DNA of 64,000 nt from Persicaria tinctoria (Eukaryota; Streptophyta; Magnoliopsida; Caryophyllales; Polygonaceae): NCBI GenBank assembly GCA_037127255.1, contig JBANSL010000013.1:11924688-11988687 (forward strand). Direction: 5' to 3'. Positions 56,462-64,000 of this stretch are shown one piece after another; position 1 is the stretch's first letter, and every line of letters begins with the position of its first letter. Under the pieces are notes generated by a model that did not search any database, was not told the origin of the DNA, and worked only from the letters and a program-made list of their open reading frames with translations. The position numbers were made by a program, and so were the translations under genes.

Positions 56462-56602
56462 TTAGATTGTATATAGACAACGGGTAAAAGGTACCATAGA
56501 CAATGGTTTTAATGTAATTGGACAACATCTAGTTTGTATATAGGCAACGGTTCAATTGTATTTAGACAACTGCTATACGGTTAAATGGTATAGATTAGTA
56601 GG

Positions 56603-57085
56603 AAAAATGTTAAATGGAGGAAACCTATTAGTGGATATACGAAACTAAACTTTGATGGTGCCACTAGTCGCATAGGGGAAGCTAGTATAGGGTACATAAT
56701 TAGAAATTCGGAGGGGAAGGCTCTCCAGCTAGGATATAAGAGCATTGGTAATATAAGCTCAATCATGACAGAAGCAATTGCCCTTAGAGAAGGAATATTG
56801 TGTGCACAAAATTATAAATACAATAACTTAATCATAGAAGGGGACTCGTTGACTATCATAAATCATTTGAAGGGGATTGGAGTTTGCCTTTGGGAAATAG
56901 AATTAATTTTAGGTGATATCAAAGGTCTTCTCAGGTCTTTTCACGATATCTCCTTTTCCTTTGTGCCCCGTGAGGGTAATAGGGTGGTTGACAAGATTGC
57001 ACACCTTGGTCATCCTATTAACGGGTTGGCACTCGAAGAACACCCAGATCTTCTTGATTTCATCCGTCGGGATGCTCTCGGCTAG
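56603..57085 (+). pseudogene. LINE RNase H domain (RVT_3)
   Basis: In the same frame as the ORF2 tail: KWRKP..GYTKLNFDGA (first catalytic Asp in NFDGA), MTEAIALREGI (Glu), IIEGDS (second Asp) and FVPREGNRVVDKIAHLG (last Asp in VVDKIAH), the layout of the RNase H at the C-terminus of plant L1 ORF2. A stop at 57083-57085 is followed by a short 3' end and the A-rich tail. The CACTA insertion separates it from the rest of ORF2. Confidence 0.85.
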
Positions 57086-57144
57086 GTTCGCCAATCGAAT
57101 TATTACCTAATAAAAAAAAAAAGAAAAAAAAGAGTGGAATGCCA

Positions 57145-57780
57145 CAGATGAGAAACCAAGGAAATCGAGTTTGATGAATAGTTAAGCCGTGTCACCTTAT
57201 CAGCCACTCGAAACACAAGTGAGCAAATGACCATCCCGAAGAATTGAAGGAGAAGAAGAGAATCCACAAACTAAATCTCGATTTTGCAAGTACAACTCCA
57301 CATAAACCACCACAAGACCGCAACTAAAATGTTATAGCAAATATTTCAAAGTTTTAGGATGCTCTTTAACCTTAACTTAGAGCCTATTGCAATAGGTTTT
57401 TTGAACGGACTCAGGTCCAATGTTAAGCCCAATCCGAATTGTAAGAAAAAATTGGTCAAGGTCTTCTTGATCGATGTTTAGGAGGCCCAAATAACACACC
57501 AATCCAATGGTTTTATCTCAAACCCAATTGACAACGAGCGAAACTTATATATTATTTAAAACATCTCAATATTTTTAAACGTGAGATAACCCCATATTCC
57601 AACATTCCCTCCCTCAAGAACTAACCCTGCAACACGACAATATCGCGGAATGCTTGTCATTGTTCTCATCAGCAACCTCCCGCGGTAAAGGTCTACGTAC
57701 AAAAGGGGTGTATGGTGTTGTGAGCTCATGGAAGACACTGATGCTGACACTGACACCGCGTGAAATGAGTGACGCTTATA
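57145..57780. other. Spacer right of the LINE
   Basis: This is the host sequence that was contiguous with 41230 before the LINE inserted. No gene recognised. Confidence 0.4.
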
Positions 57781-57892
57781 ATTTAGAGGGGGTAGCCAAA
57801 AAATAAGAACAGGAGGGAGCCAATGGATGGAAGAGGAAGGCCTTAAAATGTTGCCTTGTAATTAATTTTCTATGAAACTTGTCAAATATATA

Positions 57893-58123
57893 CTACATCC
57901 GTTTGAAAATATAAGTCAATTACTATTTACGTCCGCTCTCTTAGAATAATAAAAACTATATAAAATATCAATTTTTTATTAATGATATACTTCGTACTAA
58001 TAAGTATAAGATTATTTGAAAAATTAATAAAAAAAATTGATATTTTATATAGTTTTTATCGTCCTAAGAGAATGTACGTACGTGAATAATAAATGACCTA
58101 TATTTTCAAACGGATCGGAAGGG
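57893..58123. mobile_element. Stowaway-like MITE, 231 bp
   Basis: Inverted ends CTACATCCGTTTGAAAATAT and (inverted) GATCCGTTTGAAAATATA with a few extra terminal bases, flanked by TA (57891-57892, 58124-58125). Interior arms share AAAACTATATAAAATATCAA with its inverse. Confidence 0.72.
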
Positions 58124-58179
58124 TAGAAAAAGACTCTGAGTTTATACTTAAAAATAGAATAAGTGGTACCGTCGTCATT

Positions 58180-58620
<441 letters not shown>

Positions 58621-58639
58621 ATATCAATCTTTTTCGTCT

Positions 58640-59640
58640 CACAACAAAGTTAATTCCAACATCCTCTCTCTCTCTTAATACACGGGCGGACAACAAAGAT
58701 GACTAGTACGCAGCATGAGCAAGATCAAAGTAGTGCACCACACAGCAAGTTAATTAACACGCACAAAAAATTGTGTTGAGATGTGAGGAGACTATATATA
58801 TAGCTAACACATCAACCATATATATGAATAAAAACACATCTAACATATAACCCGACTGATAGACTATTCCTTTTATTGCCAATGGATTTTACAATAGAAC
58901 ATCACCCAACTTATCACGCACTCACTCAAATGATGAAAGGCCAGGAAGGGTACGCCTCTGGTGGTTCTTCGAAATGATCGAAATGCAATATCCCAAAACA
59001 AGGTAATATCATCCATAAAATGGCGCGTCAAATTAAAATTTGGATCATCGATCATCTATGTCATTAAGCATCCTTACATGATGAAATCATGTTTTGCAAT
59101 GTGTTCATCTAAAACCTATATTTAGTTTTTTCGATAATTAAAGGGGGCATTCATATCATGCGTGTAATGAGCAATATAGATCTTCTATCACACCCGGCAC
59201 ACCACGTAATTATTTAGGGTAGAATTTTACTTTAAAAAAATATATTTATATTTCACACTGATATATTTACTATTAAGATGTGCATAACACAATCAAATCT
59301 CATAAGATCAGCTAGAAACCATGAGCAGATTCCATGCTTTGGCCATCAGAAATGAAGAACAAGAAACCATAGAAGAGAGAGAGAGAGAAGAGGTTACGAG
59401 TTTGTTATTAGAACTAATTGGACTTGTATTCCTCAAGCTTATTCTGTACATGCAACTCATTAAGGATGGTACAAGCTAGGAGGTGTGTAAGGGATCCCAT
59501 AATTCAATGAAGAATGATTGGAATACAAACATCAAGTCCAAGCCTTGGCAGACTGACCAACTACTCACATATACATTCAGGAATGTTGCATATTTAAGTT
59601 AGGGCTATAGAATACAAAAGGTGATCCCTTCCATGGAATT
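58640..59640. other. Spacer without recognised gene
   Basis: AT-rich. A GAGAGAGAGAGAGAAGAG purine run is at about 59375. Otherwise no feature seen. Confidence 0.4.
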
Positions 59641-59665
59641 GATGCATAATAAAAAAAAATCAGAA

Positions 59666-59745
59666 GTTAGCCTCCATATAAAGCAGATACGTGTCCTCCA
59701 ACTTCATTTGCGATGTTCAAACGGATATTTGTAGACATATGTTGT
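59666..59745 (-). pseudogene. Inverted RLP relic (island region)
   Basis: Minus-strand codons read MSTNIRLNIANEVGGHVSAL, almost the same as the RLP2 island start (MSTNIRLNIANGLGGHVSTL at 23770-23830), ending in YGG and a stop. Only this short segment remains, in opposite orientation to the genes. Confidence 0.78.
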
Positions 59746-59879
59746 GAGCCTAATTTGCCATGTTTTACATTTACTTTTATATCGATTTCTGCATATATTG
59801 CATGCATTTGGGTTAGAATAATACAGAATCTGTGTAGTTTACACTTATTTGCAATATATGGAGGTCTACACAAGTTTTG

Positions 59880-61130
59880 GTTATATTTCGCAGAAATCGG
59901 ACGCACTTTGGAGCTTAAAGGAAACTCATGGAGAAGCTAAAAATGGTGCAGCTGGAGAAAACGCCATTTTTCACCATTCTTCGTTCTGAATCAAGCTTTG
60001 ATGTCTTCATGAGAGTTGTAGCCCTCGGAAAGAGCTTTCCAACGCATGGTCATATGCGTCAATCCGACAAACGAAGACTCAGGAAAGTGCGTTTCAAGAA
60101 CAGAGCAGAAAGCTGAGAGAACTCTACTCGAGATCGACTAGCCTCTACTCGATCTCGACAAGGGCTGTTCGACCACACCTTGTCGAGCAGAGCCACCCGG
60201 GAAGACCTAGTCGATGAGCCAATCCTACTCGATACAGAGTAGGGCTACTCGAGATCGACTAGACCTCCGAGCCATGTCCGATCCTTGTCGAGCACCAGTC
60301 ACCCGAGAAGCCGAGCCACACCCGTCGACGACAATCCTACTCGAGACAGACGAGGCCTACTCGAGACAGACGAGGGCTACTCGAGACAGACGAGGGCTAC
60401 TCGAGATCGACAAGACCCTGGTCGAGATCGAGTAGACCTCCAGAGCCGCGTTACTCGGTTTTGACCAATTCTACTCGACTTGGGGTTGCTTGGGCGCGAA
60501 GATTGCCGATTCTATCCAAATCTATCAAGACACACCATAAAGAGACAAGATCTATCAACACATGAAGACTTACCTAGTTTAGATTTATCTTTTCCCTTTT
60601 TGATTTAATTTCTTTATGGCATTTATTTATCTTTTAGCAAAGTAGATATAGATTTAGATATAGATAGATGATTATTTCCTTGATTAGCGGGGTTTGGTCA
60701 CTATAAATAAAGCCCTAGGGGCTCAGTTTTAATCATTCAATTTGAGAGCTAGAGAAGTAGTTCCACAAAGACAGTTTAGGGAGTTCTAAGTTTTTAGGGT
60801 TTTGGCTTTCAGCGAAAGTTGGATTGCCGGGATTGTAAAGGCTTTGAATATAGTTTAATGCAAGTTTCTTTTTATACATCAATGTCTGCGATTGCGATGA
60901 GACGTGAGTAGTCCACCCACTTCTGGGGCTGGGGTGAGCCCGACGGTGGCCATGTGAGGTGATGCGGTAAAGGTCAGATCTTTTTATGCAATTCTTCTTC
61001 TATCCCTATGAACATGATTCTTTTGCGAGAGTTGAAGGTGATCCTTGTTTGTGTTATTGAAGCGAAAGTGATCTTAATGCAACTTGGGTTAATTATGTGA
61101 AAAGGGTTAGTAACAATTAGGGTTTTTGCG
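59880..61130 (+). mobile_element. Possible LTR or leader of a non-autonomous retroelement
   Basis: The stretch has an LTR-like build: a TATA-like CACTATAAATAAAG at about 60700, leader-type sequence after it, and phrases like TTGTAGCCCTCGGAAAGAGC that I associate with plant gypsy LTRs. Boundaries, primer site and coding domains were not found, so the call is tentative. Confidence 0.32.
60115..60440 (+). repeat. CTACTCGAGA(C/T)(A/C)GAC-type short tandem repeats
   Basis: Many copies of CTACTCGA(T/G)(A/C)TCGAC and three near-perfect copies of CTACTCGAGACAGACGAG (about 60347-60397). The same motif recurs inverted at 61333-61500 (GTCGAGATCGAGTAG). Confidence 0.8.
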
Positions 61131-62780
61131 AAAGCCTCTATATGCCTATTTGTTAGTAACGAAAGTTATTTTTGATGAAAAGCATGATCTTTTATGCCTT
61201 TATGTGTTACTTTGCATGGTTACCGTTGTGGTGTTGATACCCTGGCCTTGGAGGTTCTTTATCATATTGATTTATTCCGTCGGAAATCTGAGTTTTGGGT
61301 TCGAGAATTTGCAATTTAAATTTCTGCATTTTTACTCGACACAGAGGAGAGCTTGTCGAGATCGAGTAGGACTGTAGTCGATCTCGAGTACGGTTTGTCT
61401 AGGTCGAGTTGAGTTTCTGTTCTGTTGTCGATTTCTGAAGTTTCTGTCTTTGCTGTTCTTTGTCGATATCGACTGCCCTTTGTCGAGATCGAGTAGCTTA
61501 TGTCCTTGCTTTGTTCTTTACTTTCGTTTGCTATTTTCTGTCTTTGCCTTGTTCTTAGCTTTCGTTTGTTATTTCTGTTATTTCTTTCTTTGTTCCTCTG
61601 TTTCTGTTTTTTGCTTTTCTGTGAGAATTTACGGCTACCTAAAAACTGCTGACGTGCTTCCTCGTGGTTATAACTTAAAGGTAATAAAAAAGTGTACAGG
61701 TATTTATATACGGTCACACCATTTAATTTAGAAAGCTCATTCAATAATAAAATTGCAATAGAACTCACATAAAGTTCCTTTCATCATTCATGAAAAAAAA
61801 AACTAATATTTTTGAATTATTCTAAATAAAATATAACTATATTTTTGTACCCATACTAATCAATATCCATATATAAATATATGCTACCACTAAACTTTTT
61901 TTCATGATTCGTAGATGACTTGCTCTTAATGTCCTCGTACTCTTCTTCCTGCGATATTTGCTTGTACTTGATGTTTCGTGAAGCTTGTGATTCTGCAATG
62001 AATAAGACGACGAAAACTCATAAATGAGGCATATATCGTTTATACTTTCTGAATGATTTACTTAAGATTATCAACCATGAACTTAACAAATAAAACTCAC
62101 CAAAATGATTAAAAGATACAAAATAAACTTCGAAAGCAAACCATTCCTATCAAACCTAGCATAAGAATTAAATATCATCCTCTCTTCTCAAGACTTTAAC
62201 TGAAAGGCTCTTCGATCAACCAAATAAGTAAAAGTATTTTTACCTTACAATTTAGTTGCTCCTAAAGTTGTTTACTTTGGGTTGTATATTGTGTCTGATG
62301 TGCATCTGAATCTCTTTTCTTTTACTTTAAGATGTATTCATATCACTGATAAACTGTTTTCTTGTGCAAGATGTGCATTTTAATGGCAACTTCAGCAAGT
62401 ACTTACATGACCATAGGATTGAAGGGATCAAATCATGATTTTCTCAAACTTTTTTTAAAGCAACTAAAACCCAATGCACCCGATATAAAATTGCACTGGT
62501 AAATTCAATTCATAAATATATACATGTGCAATATCAAATTTATATATAAAAATAATATTTGATAGATGTATTACCTATAGTTGCATGGTACGAAAACCAT
62601 CGCCATTTCAATGCTCCCTTTGATTGTAGCAGCAACACATTCTTGACGGTCGATCACCGCCTAGCAAGGGATTCCAAGAGACACAATACATAATTCTTAA
62701 AAAAGTAATAAGAGAGTAATTTAGTTTGGCTGCATTTTACTAGCAAAATTGGATATCAAGAGAGTAATTCTTTCTCTAGT
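61130..62780. other. Repetitive, unidentified sequence
   Basis: 61333-61500 contains inverted copies of the TCGAGATCGAGTAG motif. 61500-61620 is T/C-rich (CTTTGTTCxTTxCTTTCG phrases). 61800-62780 is AT-rich with nothing recognised. Confidence 0.4.
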
Positions 62781-62809
62781 TTGTTGGTGTATTTATCTTT
62801 GTTGATTTA

Positions 62810-62948
62810 TCCTGTATTTTTCGGTTCTTTTCATTGCCGATCTTCTCGGCCTCTCGACCCACCGGGCTTGTCCGGTGCGTCGAATTCTTTCCGGATCAAA
62901 CCCGGTGCGTCGAATTCTTTCCGGATCAAAAAAAAAAAAAAAAAAAAA
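62810..62948 (+). mobile_element. Poly(A)-ended retroposed sequence, 3' end
   Basis: A tandem GGTGCGTCGAATTCTTTCCG unit (62874 and 62903) is followed directly by about 20 A's. GC-rich sequence ending in a pure A tract within AT-rich surroundings suggests the tail of a LINE or SINE. The 5' end and target duplication are not resolved. Confidence 0.45.
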
Positions 62949-64000
62949 GAGAGCACGTACGATAACTAAAGATACGATTATTCTAGTATAGCCTACTCAA
63001 AAATAGCATTTTTTATCCATCAATATCCACATCAGCTTGTCTTACTCAAAATCACATGGTTATTCTAACATAGCGTAAGAAGAACATGAGCCTAACTAGC
63101 TTTTGCAAGACTATTTCACAGCAGAATCAAATTTTCGCATCAAATTTAGGTAAGAGTTGTAACTTCACATATCATTTTGAAAAGACAAATGGAGTGGAGG
63201 AGAGAAACTAAGTTCAAGGAACCAGCTGCAACAAAAATAACTAGGGAAGAAATTATTGCACTAAGCTAAACCATAAATAATCATTGCACTAAGCTTTAAA
63301 ATCCAAAGCGGATAATAATTATTCTACCATTTCCATAGGACCTCCTGATGATAGGGAAGATATTAAAGGTATGAGAGAATCACAGAATAAAGGGGGGAGA
63401 TGGAGAAAAACTGAAAACCAAATAGGAAAAACTAGTATTGATGCTTGTGCTCCTAATTTGATGGGAGAGTTAAGGCAAAACAAGGATGCAGTAGCACCAA
63501 GCCATGATTTAGGCAAAGGAACCAGCTGCAACAAAAATAACTAGAAAAGACTAGTTGTTCTGTCTATGACAGCAATGTGCATGACAATAATGGGATTGAG
63601 GAAGGTATTGACAGGTAGGGGGAAGAAAAGTGTGACATATTGCAGCTTAGAAAATAAAAATGGCAAAGTGTTTGTACCTAGATTAGATGGTCACAGAAAA
63701 TCCATCCCTATACCTAGTGGAGCTTTGATTACTCTTGATATATGCTCTGAATCATCCAATTAGGTTGGAAATTGCAGAACCCACCTAATGATGAAACAAA
63801 ATTGACATAACTAGAAATTGCCTAGTAAGAATCAGAAACCAATAAGAAGATCAATCGACAAAATTAACAAAAATCAGTAACTCTTGTAACAATGAAAATT
63901 AAAATGAACTGTACCTAATATATGGAGTTTATAGATGCTAATTGCACTATATTAATTCAACTCCATTGGGAATAAAAGGTTACAAAACCTACCTAACTAG
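62949..64000. other. Right edge, no recognised gene
   Basis: GGAACCAGCTGCAACAAAAA with ATAACTAG occurs at 63219 and 63520, a direct repeat at about 300 bp. A 65-codon frame at 63566-63763 has no known motif. The element or gene these belong to may continue beyond the window. Confidence 0.4.

Larger units (their letters stand above)
53598..56600. mobile_element. CACTA-type element inserted in LINE ORF2
   Basis: The left end CACTAGTACAAAAATGG lies at 53598. Both flanks hold dense ACAACGG / CCGTTGT motifs (53620-54430 and 56465-56580), typical CACTA subterminal repeats. The LINE frame stops at 53597 and resumes in the same frame at about 56603. The right end ...GATTAGTA at 56600 would be a mutated TAGTG, and the 3-bp flanks (AGA and GGA) match at two positions, so the right boundary is probable, not proven. 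No TNP2 transposase was seen; the interior holds leader-like and repeated sequence, so it is non-autonomous. An alternative right end CTAGTG at about 54431 would make a 0.83-kb element but leaves the right-hand motif array unexplained. Confidence 0.72.
41244..57131 (+). mobile_element. L1-type LINE, nearly full length, holding two nested elements
   Basis: Seen: GAGTGGAATGCCA occurs at 41231-41243 and again at 57132-57144, directly after an A-rich tail (about 57110-57131), so it is a 13-bp target duplication (longer if adjoining A's count). Between them lie a leader (41244-41961, continuing at 47254), ORF1 (47262-49086), ORF2 with endonuclease, reverse transcriptase and zinc region (49962-53597) and an RNase H domain (56603-57085). 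Gypsy (41962-47248) and CACTA (53598-about 56600) insertions interrupt it. Without them the LINE is about 7.6 kb, normal for plant L1. Stops and small duplications in both ORFs show that it is inactive. Confidence 0.85.

Overview
This is a stretch of a flowering-plant nuclear genome, probably a eudicot. It has tandem receptor-like proteins (RLPs), a P-class pentatricopeptide repeat (PPR) gene, an ABCG/PDR transporter relic, plant CACTA, Mutator-like, hAT, Stowaway, copia, gypsy and LINE elements, and telomere-type TTTAGGG units. AT-rich, intron-bearing, repeat-packed sequence without operons fits this. I could not identify the species. Everything was read by eye; no alignments or searches were run.

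Layout. 1-2884: right-hand part of a CACTA transposon whose left end lies outside the window. 2885-3485: probable LINE tail. 4648-8341: Mutator-like element with a 9-bp target-site duplication (TSD). A second one (5459-8309, own 9-bp TSD) sits inside its right terminal inverted repeat (TIR) and carries a piece of a plastid HCF173-like gene. 8874-11744: RLP1. 12149-~17500: decayed copia element on the minus strand, itself split by a solo LTR. 18425-21607: hAT-like interval holding exons of an unidentified gene. 21837-24689: RLP2, a tandem duplicate of RLP1. 26755-30861: hAT-like element, a TIR foldback element and a Stowaway MITE. 31404-32440: ABCG/PDR relic. 35651-37848: PPR gene with one frameshift. 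38290-40574: 5'-decayed RLP3. 41244-57131: one nest, an L1-type LINE with a 13-bp TSD that received an intact CRM-like gypsy element (41962-47248) and a CACTA element (53598-~56600). 57780-59745: further RLP relics with a large TA microsatellite. 59880-64000: LTR-like and unidentified repetitive sequence.

How it fits together. The host content is an RLP cluster (two genes that look intact, one truncated, several relics) beside a PPR gene of the restorer-of-fertility-like type. Both families expand by tandem duplication. Transposons have repeatedly entered the spacers. Boundaries, TSDs and nesting give a relative order for many insertions. The best candidate for recent activity is the gypsy element: one uninterrupted gag-pol frame, a perfect TSD and nearly identical LTRs. 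No wholly new system is evident. The most unusual items are the nested Mutator elements with a captured plastid gene piece, the 15.9-kb nest, and the gypsy reading frame that runs into its own 3' LTR.
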